Origin: Spinellus fusiger
Lineage: Eukaryota > Mucoromycota > Mucoromycetes > Mucorales > Phycomycetaceae
Length of the DNA stretch: 64,000 nucleotides
Direction: 5' to 3'
Assembly: GCA_025094145.1 (NCBI GenBank)
Contig: JALLLS010000034.1
Span: 62,001-126,000, forward strand
Position numbers and translations under genes: made by a program. Under the pieces are notes generated by a model. It saw nothing but the letters and a program-made list of their open reading frames with translations. It was not told the origin of the DNA and made no database searches. This document shows, one piece after another, positions 1 to 11,167 of this stretch; position 1 is the first letter of the stretch, and every line of letters begins with the position of its first letter.

Positions 1-2522
1 GATCTGTCTTTGGATAAATCTACTGTAACTAAAGAAAAAAGACAGTGGAGACGTCAATGTGGTGAGGCGGCCCTTATGATCTACCGACAGCTTGTCATCA
101 CTATTCAACAAAAGGCAATGTTTCCTCCAGACAATGTATGGAATTCATGGACACAAGGTGAGAAGCATAAAAAAAAGGAAAAGTAAAATGACAGGAAGTT
201 GCTCATAATGATTATCTCGTGGAGAGTAGATATAAGGGATAAATTCAAGATTTACCGTCGTGATATTGGCGATACAATGATTAATCCTTACTATGTCTTA
301 CGTGGAGAGTTACTTAGTATTTTACTAGAACATGCTGTTGCAGTGATGGATCATTGGGATTCTATTCCATTTTCATCCCAAGACTTGGAAGCGACATTAT
401 TCTGTCTTAAGAGTGTATCTGAAGAAGTATCTCCAGAAGAAAATGAACATATTCATAAGTTCTTTGGTGCTAAAATATTTGGAAGACTACCAAGGGAAGG
501 CCATACACGTTTACAGAATACAGCTATATTGTTGATGGGTAAGTCTATGAAGCTATTTATAAAGATATAGATAGATAGATAGATATTGGAGATATCTGTC
601 TGCTGCTTATTCTTCTTGTTCTTCTAGGTTCTCTTTCTGAATGGCTTAATCAACATCCTCAACTCTTAGCACAAATTATGAACTATCTTGTTCCTTGCCT
701 TAGTGTACCAAAATTAGCTTTGTCTGCTGCTTCTACATTCTCTGATATTTGTGATGCCTGTCGAGAACCCTTGACTGATGAGTTGGATAATCTTATAAAT
801 ACTTACAATGTCATCATACATACCGATGTTGAGGCAAGTAGTCAGCCGAAAGAATATGTAGAGTGGATGAATAAGAGACTTATACCGTCCATACACACTA
901 GTTTAATGTCAAGCAAAAAGTAGTTGTGTCAATTGCCAATGTTATTCAAGTACTGCCTCCTGACATTGCCATTTCACCTATCATGGTAAAGACTGGTGCG
1001 CTGATGTGATTCCATTGACCTTTCTTTTTATGCACAGACAATTATTACTAGTATTCTTCAATATTCTAGTGAAGCACTTGAAATGGTCAAATCAGATCCA
1101 GAATTAGCTCAGTCTATGATATTAATACAGCTTAAGTATCTTTCAGCCTTTTCTAAAGGTATACAGTCACCCAGTGATGATTACCAATCTGTATCTACAA
1201 GGCACAAGTTTTACGACTCGTTTGTTCGTGGGGAGTTAACTACTATCTATACCACCATAGAAGGTGTAGCTCAAATCAGTGATGCTATGAGAGATTTAAC
1301 AAGAGATATTGCACGTGTATGGAGCACAGATGAGCAAGTAATGAAGGTAATGATCTCCTGTTTACAGAGTAGTCCAGGACATGGTCTCAACCTACATACG
1401 ATAGATCTTGTCCTCTTTCTTAGAATTAGGTACTCGCTCTGCGAACCCAATATTTGCTCTTCCTTTCCCAGACCTCATTCTACTTGTACAAATAAGTTAT
1501 CAACACTCTTTGTTTTCATGTTGGTTAAATACGGCCAAGTTCATTGTCACAGTATATGGTGGGCAAGAGAGCTGTTATCCTACATTCTTAGAAGTCATTG
1601 CCAGCATAACTGACTCTACACTGAAGCTTATTACTAATACCCAAGGTGAAATAGATGAAAGAAAGAACCTCATTGGATCATAGTGTATTGACTCATAAAT
1701 GTTGATGTGGATTAGATATGGAGACACATCCTGAGGTTGTGGGTGGTCTTTTTGATATATTTTCAACTGTAAGTTAAGCTCTCCATAGCGATAGAACAAG
1801 GGATTAAAAGAAGATTCTAGGTGGTAGTACGATGTCCGGTGGTGTTTTATCAGTTTCCACGCGAGCAGATCAATACTATTTTTATGTTCTGTATTGCAGG
1901 CATGGGTCTTCAAGAGAAATTAGCACTTAAATCTGCTGTTCATTTTATGGTAAGTTAAAGAGATGACTCTTTTATCTATTTATATTCAAATGCCTTTATC
2001 ATCAGATTGAGTTTGTTTCTCAAGAATATGATGAAGGAACACAGATGGCTGCTATTACTAGTACACTTATCACTAGTATGGGTCCTCAGATTCTAGAGAA
2101 AATTCTAATGGTAAGAAAAACAGCGATTGGTATAGAGTTATTAAAGAGACAAAGGGTATTGGTGGTCATATACCACGTTCCTTGTCAGGACCTTTGTTAG
2201 ATGTTCTATTCAAACTTGTTGCCCGCCACACAGCAATGTGCAGAGAATGGCTTCCAGTTATTCTCTTTCGTGTAAGTTGTTTTCTTCATAACAGAATCAT
2301 TGAAGGTATATTAGGAGGGATTTCCATCCAATCGTATAACACAAGAAGAGAAAGCAGCCTTTATTAAAGGAATCTTAGGGTAATGTTGTCTTTACCTTGA
2401 ATTCACTCATCCTCATGGTCTATTTTAGCACACGCTCGTGGAAAAAGTTTAAAGATGTAGTCGGTGACTTCTCCGTTACGTGTAGAGGACTCCGTAATGC
2501 ATCATTTGGCTCTGTACAATGA
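1..2522 (+). CDS. Importin-13/Kap122-like karyopherin (5' partial)
   Basis: The gene is open at the window start and has at least seven exons joined by short GT-AG introns. The first visible exon ends in VWNSWTQ and splices to DIRDKFKIYRRDIGDTM. The segment 'YRRDIGDTMINPYYVLRGELLS' style helix pair resembles the importin-13/transportin-3 branch of importin-beta nuclear transport receptors. Further exons give helical, HEAT-like sequence, for example around 678-923, 1083-1345 and 1400-1650. The exon near 1837-1950 reads FPREQINTIFMFCIAG and then GMGLQEKLALKSAVHFM. The last exon (about 2430-2522) ends CRGLRNASFGSVQ and a TGA. Karyopherins of this branch carry cargo through the nuclear pore under Ran-GTP control. 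The Ran-binding N-terminus lies outside the window. Karyopherin assignment is firm; the exact subfamily is an inference. Confidence 0.72.
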
Positions 2523-2807
2523 ATAATTAATGGACACAATAGAAAATAAGAGAGGCCTTCATATTGAATACATAGTAGAAATAAAAAAAAAAATTTCTAA
2601 TGTATGTCTTGTGAAAAGTGTACTAATGGAAGCTGTTATTTATTTATTTTTCCTTTATAAAAAGAATATAACAAATTACAATAGGAATAAGATTGGTTTA
2701 TTTATGTACGTATATTTTAAGATAAGTGAGAAAAAGAAAGAAAGAAAGAAAGAAAAGAATAAAGATAAATAAAATAACAGGCAAAGTGAGCAGAGAGGAT
2801 TCAAGTT

Positions 2808-5800
2808 TTACGCACGTCCTTTATGTAGCTCTCCTTGTAGCTGGCTTAATAGACTATAGAGAGTAGTTAATACCAAACAAAGTCAATATATTCTATCTAT
2901 CTATTAGTGTATATAGTTACCTGATGAGTTGATCGTTCTCGTCACGATGAGCAGAACAGTCATGTTTAAGTTTATCAATGATGGATTTATCAGCATTTCC
3001 CTGATTCTCCCATTGGTGAAGAGACTGGTTGATCTCTTGCGTGTGCTGCTCAAGCTCTTTTATACGAGACTATATACAAGAGAATGGAATAGAGTAGGGT
3101 AAAAAAAAAGATAATAATAAAAAAAGATAAAAAGATAAAAAGATAAAAAGATATATAATATATATAAGAATAAGAGAATAATAAAACAAAAGAATAAAGC
3201 AGGTAGATAGGAATAAAAATGGGTGAATTATAAACAGTGAAAAGAATTACATCGACAGGAAGAGAGAACAGGAACTCAGATCATCATTGTATAATACTTT
3301 GAAATACAGTAGAAATCAGATAAGAAACAGAAGGAGAATAATACGATAAATATAATGTCACTGCCTTAGCAAGACTCCTCAGGAATGGGATGGATTTACG
3401 CGAAAGATACATTTTGTACAGGGCAAGAAAGACAAGACAACGAAAAAGAAAACTCACCTCGTAGCCTTCAATCTCGTACTCAAATCGAGCTGTCTTTTCG
3501 TTGGTTTCTTCCCGTAACTGGTCAATCTCTTTTTGACGAGAGGCAGAAAGGGCTCTAACACGATAAGCATAGTCCTCCAATGCTTGATCCTTAATGTCCA
3601 CAAGTTTTTGGTATTGTTCATGCATAACATTGATCTCCTTTGTATGTTGTTGTGCAATACTCTGCAGACGCTCCTAATCTCAAGCAGTGAGTTTTACACT
3701 GACTAATGTTTATATTCCCAGCTACCTCCATCAAGGGTATTTGTGCTTGGTGCTTTTGCTCAAGCATCCCAAGCTTCTGTTGTAATTGTTCAAGTTCTTT
3801 CGCCTTTTCATGACTCAGTCTATTGAGCTGTGCTTCATGCATTGCTTTGAGTCCCGTAATACGACTATGTAACTCGTCAATGTCATGTTGTCTTGTATCC
3901 AGTCTTTCTTTACACAGCTTATGAACATCCTCAGAGTGGCCACTTGTTCTTCCATTAATGTTCTCTGTGCTGTCCTTGCTATGCAATCTCACTGTATGCT
4001 CCTCTAATCTTGCAGTAGCTGCTTCTAAAGCTGTCTGTAGTGTTTCTACTTGAAACAAAAGAGATTCAATTTGGTGGGCTTGTCCCTCCATCTCTGTTTC
4101 TTGTGCTGTTCTCTTTAATTCCAATCCCTCCAACTGTTTGGCATGGACAGCCTCACGCTCCACAATATTAGAGACATGGGAGAGAGTAAGTTCATGGATT
4201 GATTTATGGAGCCTGTCGATTTCTTGTTGGGCTGCTCTATTTTTCTCCACCCACACTTGTGCAGTATCATCACTACCATTCTGTAATTGCTGCATTTCAT
4301 CTCTGAATCTACGCTCAAGAGTGTCTTTTGCTTGTTCTGTCTGACGCTTGTAATCTTCAAATGTTGCTTGTTGATCACTTAGTTGCTTCTCGAGCTTACG
4401 TAGATGACCCAGGCTTTTTGATTCATCCATTGTTATTCTTAGTGTATTTATTGCTTCCTGTAGTTTCTCTGTCTCTACTTTATAAACCTCCTCTGATGTC
4501 TGCAATGTCTGTGTCCATTCATGCTCTTTTTGCTAATCGTATTCAGTATTAGCATCTCTTCATTGGATCTTTTGGATTACCTCATGAGTCTCACGTAGAG
4601 TAGTGTATTGTTGCTCATAATCCTTTGTTATCTTTTCCAACGTACGTTTATGCTCATCTTTCAGGATTTCCAATGCTTCCTGATGTACTCTTTCACTATC
4701 CTTACGCTGTTTTTTTGTTGCTTCTTTCTCTTCTATATCTTTCTTCTCTTTATGAATCTTCTCCTATCATACTTACTGTAAGAATGTGCTCTACTCCATA
4801 CCAACTACTGCCAACCCTAAGGTACCTCTTCCAATGCCGTTTTGAGACTCTTGTTTTCATTTAGTAGTGTTGATAGTTGAGTTTGTAGAGCAGTCATGTC
4901 TTCTGTATGCTAATATCCAATGTAAGCACAAAAAAAAAGACCAAAACACTAGCCTTACCTTTTTACTATCCAAACTTTGCACTGACATGATGACTTTACC
5001 CTGTTGGGTATCTGAGCCATTGGATTTGGAGTCTACAGAAACATCACACGGGATCAAATAAGAAGAAGAAGAGAGCAGAGGATTGTTTTGGTCTGGTCGT
5101 TCACTGCGTTCTTTCTCTAACAGTTCAATACGCATCCTCAAATCACTCAGTTGCTTTTCTTTCTCTTCCAACAGTTCTTCTCTTTGAGCCAACTAGAACA
5201 GAAATATCAGTACACTAAGAAAAAAGAAAGGAAAAAGAAAAAAAGATATATACTCATATTTCTAGTACTTGAGTGATAACTTACTGTATCTTTAATAGAC
5301 TTCATCTCTACAAAAGAATCGAAACTTGGGGTGGACATACGCTTGCTAACATTGGATAAAGGCACACCTGCGGCTACAGAAGAACGGCGTGCAGTAGGAG
5401 TTGTTGGGCCTGCAGGAACAACAGAACGTCGTCTTGTCAGTGGAGCTGTTGTTGGAGGTTTGGTCACTGGTCGAGAGGAGGGGGTGTTGATAGAGAGCAC
5501 AGCAGTCGATGTCTTTTTCCCTAGCTTGCTAGAAGCACTACCAGAAGATGAATTGCTAGTTCGACTCAATGAGCTTGTTGATCGCTGTACTCCCGGAGAC
5601 ACTAGCTGGGTTGAAGTAGATGGAGACCTGTGAATGGAGGAGAGTGGCCGTGGTCGTGAGGTGGGTGCCTTTCCAGTAGCCACTCCCCCCACCGTATTCG
5701 CCCGTTTCAAAAGTGTGTCTGCTGCTTTGGCGGTAGTGGTGGTGGTGAGTTTTGCTGGTGGTTTGGTAGAAGAGGGTTTGGCAGAAGAGGGTTTGGCAGC

Positions 5801-5896
5801 GGGTGCTTGGGTTCCATTGGGTTTTATCCCCAAATCCCCGAGAATAGACCGTTGCCTGGTAGAAGTGACAGGTGTCCGTGTTGGCTTATCAGCCAT
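2808..5896 (-). CDS. Coiled-coil protein with Ser/Pro/Thr-rich basic N-terminus
   Basis: Start is MADKPTRTPVTSTRQ at 5896. The first about 200 residues are low-complexity and rich in S, T, P, K and R. From about 5190 downward the protein is almost continuous coiled coil, with long heptad runs rich in E, K, Q and L, for example LAQREELLEEKEKQLSDL and the 3618-4505 segment. Exons are separated by short introns. The last exon splices DENDQLIR to LLSQLQGELHKGRA and stops at 2808. The layout (basic, phosphorylatable head and long rod) resembles cytoskeletal or microtubule-associated proteins such as the CLIP or kinesin-accessory class. No CAP-Gly, motor or other named domain is visible, so no function is assigned. 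Its 3' end faces the 3' end of the karyopherin gene, 285 bp away. Confidence 0.7.
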
Positions 5897-7018
5897 TGTA
5901 TAATGTTTATGTGTTTATGTATTTTTTTTTTTTTTTTTACTTTCTTTGACTTTAAAGAGAAAGAAAGACACTTAAAAGACAGTTCCAAAGTGCACAATTC
6001 TGTACGCTTACTTCAAAGTAACACGGACTATCTCCACTATTATGGAATTGTTCACGATGACAGATCCACTAGTCATATTTAATCAGTGCCATTTTACTCA
6101 ATACCCATAGATAATAACTAAAAATAGACGAATAATATTACTGTTTAAAGGATATTATGAATATAAATATTCTTTGTTATTATCTCTTTCTTGAAAAATA
6201 GAAGAATAAAGAAATAGAATGAAAAATACACTTCCGGAGACAGGCATAGCAACGGAAGAGGACATATTTATAACTCAGAGACCTTAATTCTACTTGTATG
6301 CTTTTAGAGTCCGATACAGCTCTGGGTGCTTACAGACTATTGCTATGACTGTTGCTATGACTACTTTCAGGGCTATATTGCCCAATCAATATTACATAAG
6401 ACATGACAACCAAACACACTTTATTTTGATCTTTTGTGGAAGAATGAATGGTAAAAGGATCTTATTGTATAGATGTGGATCTCCCTATTTCTCATGGTAG
6501 GACCACCACCAAATGTACAGACAAAACTGGCCTATTAAATATCCTTTATATTTCCCCAGAGTCAATGACAAGACAAGAAACATCACCATATGACATCTTA
6601 TGCTTATACTCTTACAAGTGGCTGAGCTGTCTTGTCATTGTATTCTCTCTGACAGTGCTACGTTGGCTATGGTGAATACATTCAGTTAAAAAAAAAATAC
6701 AAAAGAATAGTGCTGAGTCTCCAAAACAACTGTTGTGGCACCTAATGGATAGTGTTCCTGAAAATAACACCTTTTATGTGGGCTGTGTATTCTATTCATT
6801 CTATGCAGGCTGGCGTCATCAACAGAAGATCAACCCATGACTGTCTGTAAAAAGAAAAAGAAAAGGAACAAGTAGAACACATAAAGTTTAAGATAAGCTT
6901 CATGTCCAAATACGTAGTGTAATTTAATAGTAATAGCTCATAGTATATACATGATTTTATTCTTTTTACTGCACAGAATGGTCTTTATAGGGATTGAATG
7001 CTATTGACCATCACCAAC
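5897..7018. other. Intergenic region, no gene seen
   Basis: About 1.1 kb between the start of the coiled-coil gene and the 3' end of SNRNP35. It holds a T-run near 5919-5938 just upstream of the coiled-coil start and several short ORFs without codon structure or recognisable similarity. I see no RNA gene or transposon end here. Confidence 0.5.
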
Positions 7019-8123
7019 TCAATATCTGTGATAATCATGACTCCTTTTCTGTTCACTATGTCTAGAATGCATTTGTCTGGAAGAACTTCTCGAATAGCTC
7101 TCTCTTGAAGGTTTGTCTCGAGAAGAATGATCTCTTGAGGAGGAATGCCCTGAAGAATGATCCCTAGAATCGCGCTGTCTAGAATAAAGATGCCTTGAAG
7201 AATCACGCTGTCTAGAAGAATGATCTCGAGAATACTTGTCTTGAGAAGGTTTATCCCTTGAAATATAGCGATCCTTTGAAGAATCATGCTGCCTAAATGA
7301 ATACTCTCTTGAATACTCTCTTGAATACTCTCTTGAGTACTCTCTTGAATTCCCTGCCCCAATATCAGTTTCAGTTCCTTTTGTACGCCAAGCATCTTCT
7401 CTGCGTTGATCTTGCATAATACACGGAGAAGACCCATGTTGAGAAGACCGTCTGTTCTTTTGAATCAATAAAGAGAGAAAAGAGTCAATGGACTTACACT
7501 GGTTCTCTAAAAGGTCTGTCTCTTGCACCAAATCGAAGCTGTCCACTCTCTTTCCTACCACCAAATCCTCCACCCAGTCGACGAGGCACCCACCCTGTCA
7601 TTACACGTCCTCTCTCATAATCCACCAACACAACATGATTATCCACAATGCTCTTATGGGCATGTGAATAGGCCTTGATAGCTCCATCAGCAGTGGCGTA
7701 GGTGATAAAAGCATATCCTTCTGATGCGCCTGTCACTGTTCATATATAAGATACTGATAGATTTCACTGCTCTTACCTTTGTTACGAATCAATGTTACAG
7801 TCTCCAAGGGTCCATACTGGCTGAAATGCTGTCTTAGTGTGTCTAGAAGACGCAATATAAATAGAGCAACCACTGAGAATACTGTACACAGAGAATAGCA
7901 CATACCTTCAGACGTCTCAAAATTGAGTCTTCCAGCAAACAATGTGTTAAGGGGGTCCGTAGCAAAGTGGGGTTGTTGACCTAGTCATGAGTTGAACTGT
8001 TTACACTTTAATAATGTTACATTTCACCTGCTGTGCTCTCTCAATAGCACTGTCATGAGGAATCGTGTCTGTGCCATCAATAGAACCCGCCTGAAGAGCG
8101 TTGTATTTCTTGGCATACCACAT
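7019..8123 (-). CDS. SNRNP35: U11/U12 small nuclear ribonucleoprotein 35 kDa protein
   Basis: Five exons give a protein colinear with U11/U12-35K. Exon 1 starts [19 protein letters not shown] and ends [11 protein letters not shown], the diagnostic N-terminal block of the family. Exons 2-4 form one RRM: RNP2 is TLFAGRLNF and RNP1 is EGYAFITY. It is followed by the hallmark linker [19 protein letters not shown] and then [13 protein letters not shown]. The tail is rich in SR, RD and RE dipeptides and has a run of SREY repeats near 7300-7350. The related U1-70K shares the RRM and RRLGGG but lacks the [15 protein letters not shown] block, so this is the minor-spliceosome protein. In other eukaryotes it binds the U11 snRNP, which recognises U12-type 5' splice sites. 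EBP lies 72 bp upstream on the same strand. Confidence 0.92.
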
Positions 8124-8194
8124 GGCACAAAGACAAGCCACACACTCTTCCAAAGACCTTTTTTATTTTATTTAATTCTTAGAATAAAGTCATG

Positions 8195-8940
8195 CTAGTT
8201 TGGCCTTGTTAAGTGTTGGGAGAATCTTCCCGAGACTGTTCTTAATGAGTAACCCAGGCACCTAGCACGCCATGACTTAGCCCATTCATCCGCCAACTCA
8301 CCCAGGTAGAACCACACTCCACACAAGACCACACTTACCACAAGCCAAGGTGAATTCATCCCTACAAAGTATACCCAAAAATAAAGTGGGTGTGGATCAC
8401 AGTTGGCAAACCCTGTAGGCCAATCCATAACAAAGTACAACGAACAGCTCATCATATGGAGCACAGAGGCTATCAACTGCCACACATATTGGCTTGGACG
8501 TTCAGCTTGGATACTCATAGCAGCTAGAAAACATAGGGGCCCTATAACACACTGTCTATCAATAACAGCCTGCTATGTCTAGTGGTTACCACTGTGATAG
8601 TCTCGAGTGCAAGGACAAGGGGATCCGAGTGCAAGTAGCGAGAGTCACTATGTGCATACTCCTTCCATAGTTGAGCCAAGATATCATTTCGACTCACAAG
8701 AGTAGCATGATGAAGAATAAAGTACAGCTCAAACCCACAATGAAGACACCCAGAGAGAAGAAACCAAGTGAATCTTATTGCAGCCAAGGATTTGACTTTG
8801 GTGCTTGCGAATTGATAGGTACTTAGAAGAAATACAGTCATAACAAGAGCCATGCCTGCTAACAATTGCACTATAGACAGTGAGTTGGGGACATAACTCT
8901 CTAATAAAAGAGATTTTGGGTAGTAAGGATGATCAGCCAT
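8195..8940 (-). CDS. EBP: EBP-type 3-beta-hydroxysteroid Delta8-Delta7 isomerase
   Basis: Two exons. The start MADHPYYPKSLLLESYVPN is chosen because it matches the family start; an in-frame upstream ATG would add 14 residues. Exon 1 ends LALETITV and splices to CVIGPLCFLAAM. It is a small four- to five-helix ER membrane protein with an EXPERA/EBP fold. Landmarks are LAQLWKEYAHSDSRYLHSD, HPLYFWVYFVGMN and SPWLV. The residues reported as essential in mammalian EBP are all present: His and Glu in LHCGFELYF, Glu and Thr in ETIT, Asn and Trp in MNSPW. The enzyme shifts the sterol C8-C9 double bond to C7-C8. Most ascomycetes and basidiomycetes use the unrelated ERG2 protein for this step. The C-terminus lacks a clear KKxx signal. 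Confidence 0.88.
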
Positions 8941-9294
8941 CCACACCAAGAAAGAACAAGAAGAAAGAAAACACACGCACACACATATCCGACAGTAACT
9001 GCTATTTTATTATTATTAAACTGTTGAAAAAGAAACAGTGCATAATTCTAAACCCAGTGATGCTATTAACTTTTATATACACCAGGAGGTCTTTAGGATA
9101 TAAAAGGAAATAGTCAAACTACAATTGTTTAAGAAATAACAAATCGATTTGAAAAGGTGTGAAAATAAATTATGTATTCATGTTAGTTTTTAAACAAATA
9201 AAGATTATTATGTAGATTTACCTGTAAATATCTGAATCCCATAGGAAACCACCTTTGATATGGCGATATATAATATGAATACGAATAAGAATAT
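8941..9294. other. AT-rich spacer downstream of Fanzor remnant
   Basis: About 350 bp between the EBP start and the stop codon of the Fanzor remnant. No gene is visible. It is the 3' flank of the Fanzor ORF, where the guide (reRNA/omegaRNA) and right element end lie in known TnpB/Fanzor loci, but I can identify no such boundary by eye. Confidence 0.4.
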
Positions 9295-9886
9295 CTATTC
9301 TTTTCTACAGAATGGAGCTGGTCGGTGGCGACCATTCAAAGCCTCTTCTGCAGTTGTATAGATATTCTTTAATGCATTCACATCTCTGTTCCAAACAACT
9401 CCACAACTTTGGCAAGCGTGGATATTGTTGAAATTCACTAATAACTCGGTGAGGATATTTGTGTTATAAGTGTGGCAGATCTTGAGAATAAAAAATAAAA
9501 CAAATAGCTGTTAGAAGAGCTTTTCATATTAGATGAGTGATCAATCATGCTTACCCTCGATTTCAAAACTCGTCAACATCAACCATAAGAAATCTCCATA
9601 TTTTTGTCTCTTTTTTCAATGATTGATATAAAACTCTTGTCAAACCAATACGATAACCTTTAAACTTGGTAGCATCTTTTACCTTTATTCCTGTGTCATA
9701 AGCAATTACAGGCTGTTTGGTAGGATCATACTCCAATCTTTTTGGGTGCCAATACCCCTTTTCAATAATAAAACATTAAACATAATTAGTTTGAGATGTA
9801 TTAATGTACTCTATGTGTGTGTCGTATTACCCTTGCACTGGCACCTACTTCCTGCCTTTGTCTTTGTAACGGATTCACTGGGTTTA
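9295..9886 (-). pseudogene. Fanzor (eukaryotic TnpB-like) RNA-guided nuclease, broken C-terminal half
   Basis: Three exon-like blocks on the minus strand read in one frame. Block 1 (about 9886-9831) gives NPVNPLQRQRQEVGASAR. Block 2 (about 9763-9558) gives GYWHPKRLEYDPTKQP, VIAYDTGIKVKDATKF, KGYRIGLTRVLYQSLKK and VDVDEF. Block 3 (about 9482-9295) gives ICHTYNTNILTE, HACQSCGVVWNRDVNALKNIY and the end RPAPFCRKE. The Cys pair, the WNRDVNA.KNI motif carrying the last RuvC Asp, and the GLTRVLY-VDVDEF stretch are those of the TnpB/Fanzor RuvC and zinc-ribbon half. A TGA follows DEF, where the family usually has Arg. The N-terminal half was not found upstream, so the copy is taken as dead. The family assignment comes from motifs only. 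Confidence 0.75.
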
Positions 9887-11167
9887 TTAAAATAAAAGAA
9901 TATACAATAGAAATTGACTAACATGTCAGACATAATAAACATACACAAACACTCACCAGATCACAACTGTTGGTTTATATGCCAGACAAAGGCAAACAAA
10001 ATAAAGAGGGTAGAGGTTATGAATAACAACAGACAGTGTGGTTGGCGGGTATTAATATCCAAGCAGAAGAGAACAAGACGAATTTTCACAAGTCAAGTGC
10101 TTAATCATAACTACCAAAGTAATGCAGACTACAACAACATTTTAAAAAGAAAAGAATTCGTTAAAGAACAGTTGCCTAGTTACCCGTTGTGATCAAATCG
10201 TGTGTTGTGTTCCTTTTCATGTACCCTCTTTGATTTCCCTAGACCAGCCTTTGTATCCAATACTCTATTTTGTTGTCCCTGCTAGAGGCCAAACAACTAC
10301 AGATTCATCTCTCTAGTGGTCCTGTTTATAACCTTACTGCCCTTTATTGCAGAATAAAAGATATATTTTACAAAGTTACATAGTATGGATTTTGAGGCTG
10401 CTTTAATATCTCTCTCTTTAAGCTATAAGGATAAAAGCTATACGATAATAACATCTCAGTAAATTCATAGATGGATTCCCTCCTCTTGTTCTATGTATGT
10501 TTCAAGGGAAGAGAGAAACCTTATTTACAATAAAATCACTTTATTGAATTGTATGGCCTTGGAATACAGGACCAAGATTATACATACTGTAGGACAGGAC
10601 AGTTACCCTTCCCAATCTGCTTGAATGTTCTATGAAGACCATATCTATTGCTTGAGAACAGCAAAATATTCAAATTCATAGTCAAAGAAGAAATAACAAA
10701 CTAATATAAAAGTTTAGTTGTCTATATCTTTAATAAAATAGACTTTGATCCAAACAGCTTCCTAGAGTATAAACAAGATAAGCTTTAAGGACTTGGACAG
10801 CTGACTGTTTCTTATTCTCGACTTGTTTTCTTTCTGTATTCCCATAGAGTATCCCATTTCCGAGAAGTAATGTCACATTCACTTGTCACATCTGCGTAAA
10901 TATTGTATTATAAATTTTTATGAAACGCGACATTAATTTTTGGAAGTAGTGTATCATAACTATTTTGAGTCTTAGTGTATTTCTATTCTAAGTGACATAC
11001 ACACAAGCAACATGTAATATTAAGAAAGAAAAAAACTGTATTATTAAAATATACCACTCGATCACTAGCAACTCAGCTATATCACACACTAATGTTTGCT
11101 TATGACTTTTAGTATGATTTTTGAAAAGTATATAAACAGACAAATAGTATTAAAATAATCAATAAAA
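9887..11167. other. Intergenic region upstream of Fanzor remnant
   Basis: About 1.3 kb. A plus-strand ORF at 9914-10192 overlaps the expected 5' part of the Fanzor gene in antisense and shows no known similarity. The rest is AT-rich with no convincing exon on either strand. If the Fanzor N-terminus survives it should be here, but it is too decayed to recognise. Confidence 0.4.

Noticed and set aside
3100..3170. AAAAGAT repeats and other A-rich microsatellites (also 2735-2760, 53850-53885)
   Set aside because: Simple low-complexity repeats in introns or intergenic DNA; no sign of function.
3600..3730. Two overlapping minus-strand frames in the coiled-coil gene
   Set aside because: Explained by a short intron between exons of one gene, not by separate genes.
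9914..10192. Plus-strand ORF of 92 codons
   Set aside because: Antisense to the expected Fanzor 5' part, with no known similarity or codon signature.
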